This document shows, in pieces, positions 32,661 to 42,602 of a stretch of DNA of 64,000 nt. Origin of the DNA: Adiantum capillus-veneris (Eukaryota; Streptophyta; Polypodiopsida; Polypodiales; Pteridaceae). The notes under the pieces were generated by a model that was given only the letters and a program-made list of their open reading frames with translations, was not told the origin of the DNA and made no database searches. The DNA lies in assembly GCA_014529385.2 (NCBI GenBank), contig CM043966.1, positions 94,335,587 to 94,399,586 of the forward strand. Direction: 5' to 3'. The translations under genes were made by a program, and so were the position numbers. The first letter of the stretch is position 1, and each line of letters opens with the position of its first letter.

Positions 32661-32996
32661 CTCGTCGGTTGCAACGTGGAATGCATGTGTGACTCCAAGG
32701 TTTGCCTCTCATTTTCGTCTTATACGTTGTTGTCGCTCCTTAGTCTCAGCTTGAGCTTGTATCTTCTTTAATTCTATTTGTGCCTTGGCTGCCTTTTTTG
32801 TATGGATGGCACGCAGCTCCTCCTTGCTTAAAGGATCATAGTATCTTTTAAATTTGCTCCAATTGAGGAATCCAATGGTTTCAACTCCATCAAGAGTCTC
32901 CACACGAATGGTTCCTTGTGGGGTGATCTCACATACTCTATATGGTCCTTTTTTCGCATATTTCAACTTTTTCTTTTCGTTACGCACTCCATACAT
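32661..32996 (-). CDS. Element B integrase C-terminal tail
   Basis: The frame 32709-32996 contains a GPY/F-type module (KYAKKGPYRVCEITPQGTIR, then LNWSKFKRYY) followed by a Lys/Gln/Glu-rich tail predicted as a helix. It ends at a UGA that is conserved in element A at the same place (followed by EANL). No chromodomain is seen. The link to the integrase core passes through stops at 33000-33172. Confidence 0.68.
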
Positions 32997-33172
32997 AAGG
33001 ACTTTATCACCAACATTGATATCTTTGTTCTTTAGATGACGGTCAAATCATTTTTTTCTCCTATCTTTCTCCACAAGTGCATTTTGTACAGCTAATTGCC
33101 TCTCTTCATCTAGCCTTCCAAGGATATATAATCGCTCAACTAAAGGGTTACCATCCCAACCTTCTTGAGAAG

Positions 33173-33718
33173 CTACTCGAAGACTAGGAACGACAAACTC
33201 CCATGGCATAACCGCTTCTTGGCCATCACCATCTTAAATGGTGTGCAGTTAATGGCAACTTTGTACGCAGTACGATAAGCCCATAGAGCTGATGTAAGCT
33301 TTAAATCCCAATTTGTGCGATGAGCTTCCACCGTTTTGGTCAAGATAGAGATTAAGGTCTTATTGGTGCTCTCAGCTTGGCCATTTGCTTGTGGATAATA
33401 AGGTATGGACTTATGGTGAGCTATCATAAAGTTGGTAGTGAGTTCTTTTATTACTCCATTTATAAAATGAGTATCATTGTCACTAACAATCTCAAAGGGA
33501 CAACCAAATCTTGTAATAATGTTCTCAAAGAGAAACTTGGTAGTTGAATTTGCATCGGCCTTACGTGTCACCCTGGCTTCCGCCCACTTTGTCACATAGT
33601 CAATGGCAACGATAATATATCGAGATTGAGTGCTACGAGCTACCGGACTAATTGGGCCTACAAAGTCCAAACCCCATTTTTCAAATGGTTGAGTCACTTT
33701 AATAGGGTGTAAGGACAT
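33173..33718 (-). pseudogene. Element B integrase core
   Basis: A 181-residue minus-strand frame carrying the catalytic triad: WGLDFVGPISP (Asp), FEIVSDNDTHFING (Asp) and YYPQANGQAESTNKTL (Glu). Length and spacing match gypsy integrases. A UAA at about 33720 separates it from the zinc-binding part, which shares its phase. The core residues look intact; stops on both sides make this copy defective. It would join element DNA to the target. Confidence 0.87.
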
Positions 33719-33730
33719 CCTATCCTTTCG

Positions 33731-34360
33731 TTATGTGATCTTGTAACGTTGGCATTCATCACATCCTTTTGCAAAAAGTGATGCGTCCTTGAATAAGGTA
33801 GGCCACCAATGTCCTGATTGCAACACCTTTCTAGCTGTTAGTTCCCCTGAGAAATGTCCGCCGGCTATACCCATGTGGGCTTCTTGCAGTATGTATAAAT
33901 ACTCATCCTCACGGGCACAACGTCTAAGAATATCATCCTTCCCTAGCCTATAGAGAGTTCCTGCAATGAGAGAGTAAGGTTCACATTCTTTTAACAGTTT
34001 TCGAGCTATGTCTTTACGAAGCCCTTTGGGTGGAAAACCATTAACTAAAAAGTTCACAATCTTCTCACTCCATTCAGGTATGGTTTCTACTAGGAATAGA
34101 GAAGTATCGGGCAAATCATCATCAACTCCAGTAGGTGCTTCACCATTGGGTATGCGAGACAAATGATCAGCCATGACATGACTTTTACCAGGTCTCACCA
34201 CAACGGTAAAATCAAACTCAAGGAGAATTAACAACCATCGTGTAATTCTTCCCATGGAACAAGGTTTATTTACTAGATACAACAAGGCTTGATGATCAAC
34301 ATAGAACACAAACTTGTTGGCCAGAAGGTAGTAGCAAAATTTCTTCACTGCATAAATCAT
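33731..34360 (-). pseudogene. Element B RNase H end and integrase zinc-binding domain
   Basis: The frame starts at GMIYAVKKFCYYLL and includes FYVDHQALLYLVNK and HVMADHLSRI from RNase H, then the integrase HHCC motif (HMGIAGGHFSG ... CDECQ). Between this frame and the RT frame above, the segment that normally supplies the second acidic RNase H residue (a TERE-type motif before GLGM) is missing. A small deletion with a frame change near 34360-34375 explains this. RNase H should therefore be inactive. Confidence 0.84.
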
Positions 34361-34362
34361 AC

Positions 34363-35403
34363 CTAAACCTTGGCATCATTCAATTGACGACTTGCAAAGC
34401 TAATGGGGTAGTCCAGTTTATGTTCTCCTAGTTGAGCTAGAACACACCCAATAGTAAAGTTTGATGCATCAATATGCACATGGAAAATTACATTCCAATC
34501 GGGCACTCGTAGAATAGGAGCGGTAGTCAAGGTCTTTTTCAATGACTCATAAGCATGGTCACACTCCTCAGTCCATTGCAACTCAATAAGAAGCTTGTAC
34601 AAAGGACGAGCTATCTCGGCAAAGTTTAAAATAAACCGTTGGTAATAACCAACATGGCCCATGAACCTTTGAACTCCTTTATAGTTTGTAGGCGGTGGCA
34701 ATTCAGCAATGGCTTTAATTTTGCTCCCATCTGTGGCAATCCCATTTTTGGAAACTATATGCCCTAAAATGACTCCATGTTTAACCCAAAATTGGAATTT
34801 GAAAGGGTTTAAGGAGATGCGATACAATCTACACTTCTCAAACACTTTTCGTAAGCATGATAGATGTTCTTTCCAAGAGGAATAAACACAAAGGTCATCT
34901 AAGAAAGCTTCATAAAACTCCCTCAAATATTCTCTAAAAGCAGTGTTTATTAATCTTTGAAAGGTAGCCGGGGCATTGGTTAAGCCAAAAGCCATAACAC
35001 GAAATGCGAACACTCCAAATTCGGTTATAAAGGCTGTTTTAGCTTGGTCCTCCAACGCAATTGTGATTTGATTGTAGCCAGAGTACCCATCTAAAAAGCT
35101 ATAAGCTTCCTTCCCTGCAACTCTTTCAAGCACATGTTCTGAATATGGCAAGGGGTAATGGTCCCTCCTAGTGGCGGCATTGACCTTCTTGAGATCCACG
35201 CACACTCTGAGTTTCCCATTCTTTTTTGGCACAATCACTATTGGTGACACCCATTCTGAGTGCTCAATAGGGTATATGAATCCGCATTCCACAAGATTTT
35301 CAATCTCTTCTTGAACAATTTTTGCATATTTGGGATTCATTGGGTAGGGTCGTTGTTGAACTGGTTTAGCCATGCTATTCATGGGGATTGTGTGTTGCAC
35401 CAT
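34363..35403 (-). CDS. Element B reverse transcriptase
   Basis: A continuous 346-residue minus-strand frame. Motifs are IVPKKNGKLRVCVDLKKVN, YSFLDGYSGYNQI (first catalytic Asp), FGVFAFRVMAFGLTNAPATF and EAFLDDLCVYSSW (the Asp-Asp pair, near 34893-34904). Then come VKHGVILGHIVSKNGI, FMGHVGYYQRFI and the start of RNase H (HVHIDASNFTIGCVLAQLG). All RT catalytic residues are present. The upstream end includes the usual pre-RT segment (PYPMNPKYAKIVQEEIENLV). This is the best-preserved enzyme domain in the window. Confidence 0.92.
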   Translation of the reverse strand: MVQHTIPMNSMAKPVQQRPYPMNPKYAKIVQEEIENLVECGFIYPIEHSEWVSPIVIVPKKNGKLRVCVDLKKVNAATRRDHYPLPYSEHVLERVAGKEAYSFLDGYSGYNQITIALEDQAKTAFITEFGVFAFRVMAFGLTNAPATFQRLINTAFREYLREFYEAFLDDLCVYSSWKEHLSCLRKVFEKCRLYRISLNPFKFQFWVKHGVILGHIVSKNGIATDGSKIKAIAELPPPTNYKGVQRFMGHVGYYQRFILNFAEIARPLYKLLIELQWTEECDHAYESLKKTLTTAPILRVPDWNVIFHVHIDASNFTIGCVLAQLGEHKLDYPISFASRQLNDAKV

Positions 35404-35534
35404 GGAAAGGGAACACCTTTCATATCATGATATGTCAAGTCAAATATATCCCTAAATTCCTTGAGAAGTTCTTTAAGTACACACTCCTCAGTCTCTGTCA
35501 GATCTTGGGCAATGAAAACAGGTTTAGACTCTTC

Positions 35535-36581
35535 TCATGGGTCTGCTAACTCTATTTCCTTAACTATCACTGGACCGTCATAGACTCCAGTGCTCCCATC
35601 GATAGGCTTTCTTTGAGCCTTTGTATACACAACCTTACGTTCCTCTGTGGTATAGGATTTGAAATGTTCAGGTGCAGGGTGTAAGTCTGTGGAGTCCTGT
35701 TGTTTTGTGGACTGTGATTTCACTTTCGATTCCTTTTGTTGTTGAGCTAACTCTCGATTTTGTCGTCTTCTTACAGTACGGCTCAACTTTGGCTTCTCTG
35801 TAGCCTCTAGTTGTGCGATGTCAATGGGTTGTGGACTACACCACATAACGCTTTGAAGGTATTCACCCCATTTATCTACCAACTTCCGATGAGCATCACA
35901 TGCCCCTATGTAATTAAGCCATTATGCGATAGATTTCTTTTCATTTATTCTAGCACACACATTTGCTCGATATCGTCGCCTCTTATATCTCTTACTCTTC
36001 TTGTTTAATTCTCGATTACGGCCGATCTCTAGTGAAGGGTCACTAGATGAATCACTACTTGTGTCTTCTGCTCCCTTGGATAGATTGTCATCTAGGTTAC
36101 CACTGGGCCCTGAATGGTTTGTCCCCACATTTGCACTAAGATTTAATTCAGATTCTTCGTCCTCATAGTCAATTTCAATTGATGATTCTGACCCCAAATC
36201 GTGTGGGCTATAGTCTTGTGAGGCGCTACTGGTTCCAATGCCAGTCAAACTTTCATCTTGTAGATCATCAGAAGCTATATGCATTGCTTCTAGCATATTT
36301 AAGGATACAAGTGGTGGTATTTCATCCCCCTCAGGTGTTACCCAGGTCGTCCCCCTATTTCCCCAAGTGTCTATGGTTGCTACTAGGTGGACCCAATCCA
36401 CATTGTCCGACTCAGTCATCCCAGGTAGTACATCCATATAAGGAGAATCTTCCCCAACATCAGTGTCTGCTTTACACGTGTAACAATACTGTAATGGGGC
36501 TGAGTGAACTGTGGTGTCAGATCTATGATCAATTATAAACCTGTTTCCTAGAGGATGTGCTCGATCCGTCACAAGATCCAC
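35535..36581 (-). CDS. Element B PR1-RT linker region
   Basis: Two adjoining minus-strand frames (35922-36581 and 35535-35882) cover the region between protease and RT. The first matches element A 7707-8339 and has a Ser/Asp-rich middle and a basic end (KKSKRYKRRRYRANV). The second has QQQKESKVKSQSTKQQDSTD and KPIDGSTGVYDGPVIVKEIE before a stop at 35535. No enzyme motif is seen. Preservation in both copies suggests it is translated within the polyprotein. Its role is unknown. Confidence 0.6.
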
Positions 36582-36604
36582 TCTAATGAGACCGAATCTT
36601 GGAA

Positions 36605-37118
36605 CTACAGGTAGACATGGTTTTTAGACCAGTCATGCACCATTTTTGCTTCCCTCATGAAAGGACGTCCTAAGATCATCTCCGATGCCATAGTGTGTTT
36701 GCAGAAATCCATAACAATGAAGGTAATCCTTATTTTACGTCCAAAGACCTTGATCTTGAGATCTTCTAGCATCCCAATAGGTTTAACAATAGACCCATTG
36801 GCCATCTTCACTACTATGGTTGTGGTTGCAAGGTGAGGTCTTCCCATAGTTTCCCAGCAATTTTTAGTCACAATGCCAACCCTAGCACCACCATCAAGGA
36901 TTCCCTTCACAGTTAATCCCTTAGTAGTGATTGGTATGGTCGCATTGGATTCATCACCCTCAAAGTATTGTCCCAACTTGTTAACATGTATTTCTATAAC
37001 AAGGTTCTCATCTAAGTTGGGTTGTGGATCTAAGTGTTCCTCCTCTATTGGCATCTCCCCAGCTCCATACATCTGTGCAAATTGTGATAGCCCAAACTTT
37101 AGTTCTCCATTGAGCATT
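36605..37118 (-). pseudogene. Element B first retropepsin-like domain (PR1), truncated upstream
   Basis: A 170-residue frame ending at the 37118 breakpoint. After an acidic start it shows GLTVKGILDGGARVGIVT (active-site loop, Asp-Gly-Gly), VVKMANGSIVKPIGMLEDLK (flap-side strand), TFIVMDF and SEMILGRPFM (hydrophobic-ILG motif). This is the retropepsin order. The DGG active site is shared with element A, so it is a family trait rather than a private mutation. The sequence upstream of MLNGELKFGL is lost at the junction. Confidence 0.75.
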
Positions 37119-37730
37119 AGGAGAAATATGAACCTTGCATGGGCCTTGTAAAGAATCCTAATTTTTAGGGATTAAGGCTAATGTTGTGTGGGGTTTAGGG
37201 GGCAAGGGCATTGAAGAAGGTAATTTTGAGTAGGCTTTTCTAGCCTTTTTTTTAGACAAATGTAAGATGTGGACCTAAAGGGTTACTTTCTCTCTCTAGC
37301 TTTTTTTAAAGTGAAGGAAGCATATGGGTGTGTCCACATCAGCAAAAACGTGGGTCGCAAAGAGACAAAATTTGACTTTTTTTAAAAAAAATCATTTTTA
37401 CTTGTTTCTAACTTAAAACTCCCTCCCAACATATATACATATCCAAAAATCATTTTTTGACCCATTTTTTAACCCACAAGCTTAGAAAGTCCATTTTTTC
37501 AAAACTCTTTTCCCCCAAAAAGTAATAAACATTTTGTTCTCTCCTCCTCCTCCCTCGTCCCTCCTCTCTCTCTCTCCCTCTCCTCTCCCTCCCTGTCCCT
37601 ACCTTCCTCCTCCTCCCCAATCTCTCCCTCCCCCCCCCCTCCCTCCTTCTCTCCTACTATCTTCCTCAACCTCTCTACCCTTCCCCCTCTATCTTTTCAT
37701 CATTTTCTTCCTCACGCAACAGCTTCCATT
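37119..37730 (+). other. Left flank of the transposase-histone segment, with polypyrimidine tract
   Basis: New sequence unrelated to element A starts at 37119. It is AT-rich to 37520, then almost pure C/T from about 37535 to 37725. No terminal inverted repeat could be matched to the hairpins at 41.8-42.6 kb. The polypyrimidine run may be the 5' leader of the transposase gene, which lacks a good ATG at its 5' end. Confidence 0.5.
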
Positions 37731-40681
37731 GTGCTCACGGACATCACAAATGGTTTGCTTCCACCACCACGTACTCCGCACACCAAAAGCATACATATTC
37801 GCTTACCCACGGCATTTGCACCGAAGACCACTAGTGAAGGTGATCAAAGGTCATCACAGGAACATTGCACCGCTTGTGAGACCAATGTTGACATTTGGGT
37901 GGATGGCCATTTGTACCCTTACGATCCTATAAGCCGCTTCCATCCATTGTTTAATAGCCTTTCCACATTTCTTCAATTTCTTGGGAGGGGAGAAGCAGGT
38001 TTGTTAGGCTATTGCAAGCGGTTGTGTATGGGTGCAGGTGCTTCTTTGCATATGTGGATGCACGAATGTCAAGCTCTTCACCTCAAGCCGACGGCATTAC
38101 AAGAGAGTGTTGCCTCTTCGGAGAGGGTAGTTAAAACTCTTGAACAACAAATGCAAGAAAAGGAGTCACACATCCAGAAGCTTACCAACACCATCACATA
38201 CTTGAAAGAAACACCCCTTGGTGCAAGGGAACGCAAACGCACGTATTCATCCATTGAAACTCTTGCATATTCGGGAGGAGCACGCAAACGACGAGTTACA
38301 GCCACAAGGTGATTTGTTCTTTACTTGCATGATGCATTCTTACTTCACACTATTTTCTAACATTTATGTTTATTTGTTGCTAGAAACTTCATCCATGAGG
38401 CATGCGGTGGAACAAGCCAAGATGATCGAGTCAACCTTCTCACTAGTTGTCTCAATACCCAGGACGTGATTTCTATCTTACAATCACCTGGAGGTAAGCA
38501 CATTAAGGATGCAGTCACCAAGGATCTTATGCGTAAATTAAGAAATGTGGTTAGTGATGATGACGTTCAACAAGCTTGTGATGAAGCTGGAATCATCACC
38601 AAAGCCTATAAGGCTATTTTTCAACTCCTAAAGGATGCCCTCAAAGAACATGGCATTGTGAAAAACCTATTTCCCGTTCCTCACAAGGTCAAGCTCGCAA
38701 AGAAGGCCACAAACGAAGATGTGTTCTCCCGCATTGGGACATACCTACACATTGAGGACACAATGCCAACTTCCCTTTATGCTTCGTGCGCAACAAAGAC
38801 AAGGGGAAAAGGTAAGAAACAATCCATAAGACCTTCGGAGAAGGGCTTTCCTTACACAATGTGGGACAATATTTTTTGTGGATCTTAGAAGGCTTCAAGA
38901 AGCCATGCTTAGATTTTACGAGTTACCTGAAGAAGGTGGCACACTTTACTTTTTTCTTTGGTATTATTCTTATCATAGACTCTGAAGTTTAAGGTCTTAG
39001 CACTATTTATTTTGTAGTGCTTGGCACAAAAGTCGCTTTTGTGTTGAAACTCGATGAGTGTCAAATAGTGAAAGGCCGAAGGTTAGAGAGGCTAAGTGTC
39101 ACTCTAATGAACGAGGCCCTTCTGCAAACCAAGCGAAAGGATTCAGTCAAGCCATCTCCCACCCCATCTTTTAGCGTGCAATCAGAGAAAGACATTTGGT
39201 GGTTGGGTGCTATTGAGGTGCCCAAAGAGACCAATGGAGTACTTTCATGGATTTTTGAGAGAACTCCATGGATCACAAAAGTAATACACTCCCAAATTGC
39301 AGGTCAGAAGTTGGAGATGAGGGTTTTGGTAGCTATGATGTGGAGTGGCACTTAGGTGGGGATTTGAAGACCATAAAGTGTTTGCTTGGCTGCAAACAAG
39401 GGGCTTCTTCTCTCATGCCTTGTCCATTTTGCACTCGAGGGTACAAACCTAATGGAAAAAAATCACATAAGAGCACTGCAAAGGCCGGTTCCATGCTTCC
39501 ATGGCAAGGGCATGGAGAACAAGGGTTAGATTGTCGTGATGTCGGAGATGAAGGTAGAGAATGGGAAGCGTCTATTCTGAGATGTCCCATGCTCAATGCC
39601 CCAGACCGTGATCAAAAGGACTACGCTTGGAATCCAATCTTTCGATTTCCTCTATCGAATGTACATTTTTATACATTACACGCATTCATGCGCATTTTTG
39701 ATAGGCTATTGAAGCTCCACATTGACTATGCTTTCACAATGAAACCGTTGGAAAAGTCCCAGGAAGCGATCGAAAGAGTGGAGGTACTCTTGAATTTCAT
39801 TGGCTATCACGGTGGAAATGTGTCTATTGTTGTTGCAAAGAACACAGGGGAGGCCCATGAAATTGCTCAACAAGTGTCAATGAGTGGACAAAAAGCTAGA
39901 CACTTTTTGAAGAAAGTTTCCCAAGGAAAGCCAAGTCGATATGATGCTCAAAACAGCTCCAACCAGCAAGTAGGTAACCTTTGGGAGCTTTGGAAGGAGT
40001 TATTCAAAGCTACTACCGACAATGATTCAAATGGCGAGCTTGCAAACAAGCGCAAGCAAGTTTGGGCACATTTTGATAAAATGGTCAAGCTTATGGGCCT
40101 TAACAGCACAACAGAAGAACAACGCCAATCATTTCAAGAAGCCTTGGCGGATTTTACCAAGGTCTTCACCCTTTCTTGGGGTGAAAATAACATCACACAT
40201 TACATGGTAAGTCATTTTACATGGTGTATTCATTACAAGGGATTGTTTTTATTTAATAATGTGGATCGTTTACTCGTGTGAACAGCATATCTTGTTTGCG
40301 CATGGTGCATTTTTTATGCACAAGTATGGATCTCTTGAAATTTTTAGCACTCAAGGCATGGAGAAGTCCCATTATCGAGCAAGGGGAGGGTACTTCAAAT
40401 ATACTCGACATGGTGGTGGAATGGTGCAATCCAATTATTTGGAGGAGATGTTCAATTGGTTTTTTCGCACAACATTTGCTCGTAAGCTCACAATGGAGCG
40501 TGCGCGACAATCCAAGATTGTTATTGAAGTGCGGAAATCGAGTCGTCAAGAGCATAGCAACAAGTGGCAAATGTCGCAAGGTCCCACCAAGCATGCTGCA
40601 TGGCGGCGATGCAGAGTGCGACAAGGATCAAAGTGGATACTGCGCGAGTCACTAAACGTGAACGCAGGGTCCAACTCTTAG
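37731..40681 (+). CDS. Multi-exon DDE-type transposase-like gene
   Basis: Proposed exons: 37731-38308, 38384-38935, 39018-40206 and 40286-40681. The three introns are 75, 82 and 79 nt, each with GT/AG ends and matching phase. Exon 1 has a CTAC/C-rich N-terminus and a coiled coil (KTLEQQMQEKESHIQKLTN), then a basic tail. An RNase H-like core is suggested by FVLKLDECQIV (Asp, 39053), VEWHLGGDLKTIKCLLGC (Asp, 39361) followed by MPCPFC (Cys pair, 39422-39433), and FSTQGMEKSH (Glu, 40361). This Asp/Asp-CxxC/Glu layout recalls insertion-domain DDE transposases (RAG1/Transib, hAT or Kolobok-like); I cannot assign the family. Two frame breaks exist: a T-run at about 38870 and a shift within 39270-39350. 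There is no clear start ATG; the first in-frame one is 38028. The H3-like gene follows 136 bp downstream. Confidence 0.68.
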
Positions 40682-40817
40682 CGACATGTTTATTTAAAAA
40701 ATAATACTTTTTATAAAAAAATTAGTGTGAACAGGGCCTTTTTTAAATGGGCCCTTATAAATATTACATGCTCTAAACCACTCATTTCTTAAGAACAGGT
40801 GATCTCTTACCAACAAA
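40682..40817. other. Short spacer between transposase and histone-like gene
   Basis: This AT-rich spacer of 136 bases contains an imperfect hairpin (AGGGCC, TTTTTTAAAT, GGGCCCT) at about 40734-40757. It could hold the 3' end of one gene and the promoter of the next. No TATA box stands out beyond TATAAATA at about 40756. Confidence 0.4.
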
Positions 40818-41714
40818 ATGATGCGCACCAAACAAACTGCGAAAGAGCATCTGCCTGCCAACAAAAACACCCTCCAAGGATGTGAGAAGCCATCATGGCT
40901 TAAAGGCACAAGAAAACGGCCACGAATGCCTGGCCGTTCCAGGAACTCATCTAGTAGTGGGCATGGTGGTAGGGCACGAGAGTCATCGAGGACTGTTGAA
41001 TCTCCACCTCCTCAAGATATAACACCTAGAAGGAGAATGAAGCAACGTGCCGAGCGCTGCAGAGAAGAAGAGGGCCAGCAAACAACAGAGTCTGATAGGG
41101 AGCAGCCGTCGCGCCACCAATCACAGGCAGGACCATCCACGACTCGGGTGGTCCATACAGACACTAAATCAGAGAGTAAGCCACCATGGCCGCGAGAAAA
41201 AATACCGCGCATACACTGGGTGGCCGTTGGGGGGAAGACATTGCCTGGAGGCCAGGGAGCTCTCCCCACACGACAAGATCGGCAGCCAAGGGAAGAGGAA
41301 GAATCAGAAGAGGCTGCAGAACCAACCCCTAAGCATGTAAACAGGCACAAGTCTAAGTTTTTCAAGAAGCCTAAACGCCGCCTGCCAGCAAATGTGCAAG
41401 TGCCCCCAAGACAACCGCAGCGGCGCCAAAAAATAGCAAGGGCATTTGCAGAAATCCACCACTACCAGAAGACGACGGAGCTTTTGATTCGACGCGCCCC
41501 CTTTGCTCGCACTATGAAGGAGGTGCTTCAAAGCTATGGAAATCAGTATAGAATGCAAGCAATAGCGCTAGAGGCTATTCAAGAAGCTGCAGAGGCCCAC
41601 ATCATTTCGGTGTTGGAAGATATCAACCTATGCGCCATACATGCAAAGCGAGTGACAATACAGCCAAAAGATATGCATCTTGCATGTCGATTGCGACGAG
41701 ACTTCGAGCATTAG
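40818..41714 (+). CDS. Long-tailed histone H3-like protein, 298 aa
   Basis: An intronless gene. The N-terminus MMRTKQTAKEHL matches the H3 tail start (ARTKQTARKS), keeping K4 but with Glu at the K9 position. Residues about 13-205 form a long Arg/Ser/Pro/Glu-rich tail ending in a basic stretch (KFFKKPKRRLP). Residues 206-298 are a complete H3 histone fold: EIHHYQKTTELLIRRAPF, VLQSYGNQYRMQAIALEAIQ, EAAEAHIISVLEDINLCAIH and AKRVTIQPKDMHLACRLRRD. The last two are close to H3 alpha-2, loop 2 and alpha-3, including the Cys-Ala-Ile-His of H3. Loop 1 has the H3 length, without the extra residue typical of CENH3. Canonical H3 is about 136 aa, so the tail is more than four times longer. It probably assembles with H4. 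It could be transposon cargo, a retrocopied variant or a divergent centromeric H3; the transposon context favours the first. Confidence 0.85.
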   Translation: MMRTKQTAKEHLPANKNTLQGCEKPSWLKGTRKRPRMPGRSRNSSSSGHGGRARESSRTVESPPPQDITPRRRMKQRAERCREEEGQQTTESDREQPSRHQSQAGPSTTRVVHTDTKSESKPPWPREKIPRIHWVAVGGKTLPGGQGALPTRQDRQPREEEESEEAAEPTPKHVNRHKSKFFKKPKRRLPANVQVPPRQPQRRQKIARAFAEIHHYQKTTELLIRRAPFARTMKEVLQSYGNQYRMQAIALEAIQEAAEAHIISVLEDINLCAIHAKRVTIQPKDMHLACRLRRDFEH

Positions 41715-41871
41715 CCGAAGTTACCCCTCTTTTTGTATTGCACACCCTTATCTTTGTAATGATTTGACTTTCCAATGACAATATGATCAACAGTTGTGTC
41801 TACTGTGTCTATTATCTTTGTAATGAAATGACTTTGTAATTTCAAGTTCTGTATGTAATCAGTCAATTTCA

Positions 41872-42070
41872 GTAAATTTGTTCTTTTTAAGTACCCTTGG
41901 GGGTAGATAAGCCTATAAGGGGCAAAAAAAAGCTTGGCCACAAGGACGCGCAAATGGCCCATCCATCAGTTTTGAATGGGCCATTTGCGCGCCCTTGTGG
42001 CCACGCTTTTTTTTGCCCCTTGTAGGCTTATCTACCCCCAAGGGTACTTAAAAAGCACAAATTTACTAAA
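41872..42070. repeat. Hairpin 1 (foldback palindrome)
   Basis: Left arm 41872-41962 and right arm 41976-42070 are reverse complements with few mismatches. Key blocks are AAGTACCCTTGGGGGTAG, GATAAGCCTATAAGGGGC and GGCCACAAGG.CGCGCAAATG. The loop is about 13 bases. On either strand the transcript would fold into a stem of roughly 90 bp. Confidence 0.92.
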
Positions 42071-42404
42071 ACCTATTGGTTTTGCAACATTATTTTACAT
42101 GGATCCTTATGGACACCCTTTTTTGTCCATTTCAAGCTTTGAATTCCCTATAGGATATCAAAAAAAATAACATATTGTGAAACCAAGTGTCTATGCAACA
42201 TTAATTTGGATTTTTCAAATGTCCAATGTAATTGGACTTTTTGGTGCAGGGGTGTACTAGGTAGAGCTAAAGCAGGTGATAGTGTGCTGGAAACTTCATT
42301 TCATAATTGATTTCACCTTTTCTAGTGTCCTTGAGTGTGAACATATGCTGGAATCGCCATAGAAAGGGTGCATCTAAATTAATGATGCAAAACCAATTCA
42401 TTTC

Positions 42405-42602
42405 AATAAATTTGTGCTTTGTAAGTATCCTAGGGGGTAGATAAGCCTACCAGGGGAAAAATAAAGCCTGGCCACAAGGGCGCGCAAATGGCCCATCCAA
42501 AACTGATGGATGGGCCATTTGCGCGCCCTTGTGGCCAGGCTTTTTTTGGCCCTTGGTAGGCTTATCTACCCCCTAGGGAACATAAAATACCTAAATTTAC
42601 TG
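42405..42602. repeat. Hairpin 2 (foldback palindrome, inverted relative to hairpin 1)
   Basis: Arms 42405-42498 and 42507-42602 share the CTAGGGGGTAGATAAGCCTA and GGCCACAAGGGCGCGCAAAT blocks with hairpin 1. The loop is the reverse complement of hairpin 1's loop, which shows the two are in opposite orientation. Confidence 0.92.

Noticed and set aside
37534-37932. Pro-Ser-rich protein frame over the polypyrimidine tract
   Set aside because: Translation of C/T-rich DNA with no ATG; the overlapping frame with in-phase splice sites is preferred.
41012-41558. Antisense frames inside the histone-like gene
   Set aside because: Shadow frames of the H3-like ORF, which alone has recognisable protein features.
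40818-41714. Simple assignment as the host's CENH3
   Set aside because: Loop 1 lacks the CENH3 extension, the gene has no introns and it lies beside a transposase; kept as an alternative and not as the call.
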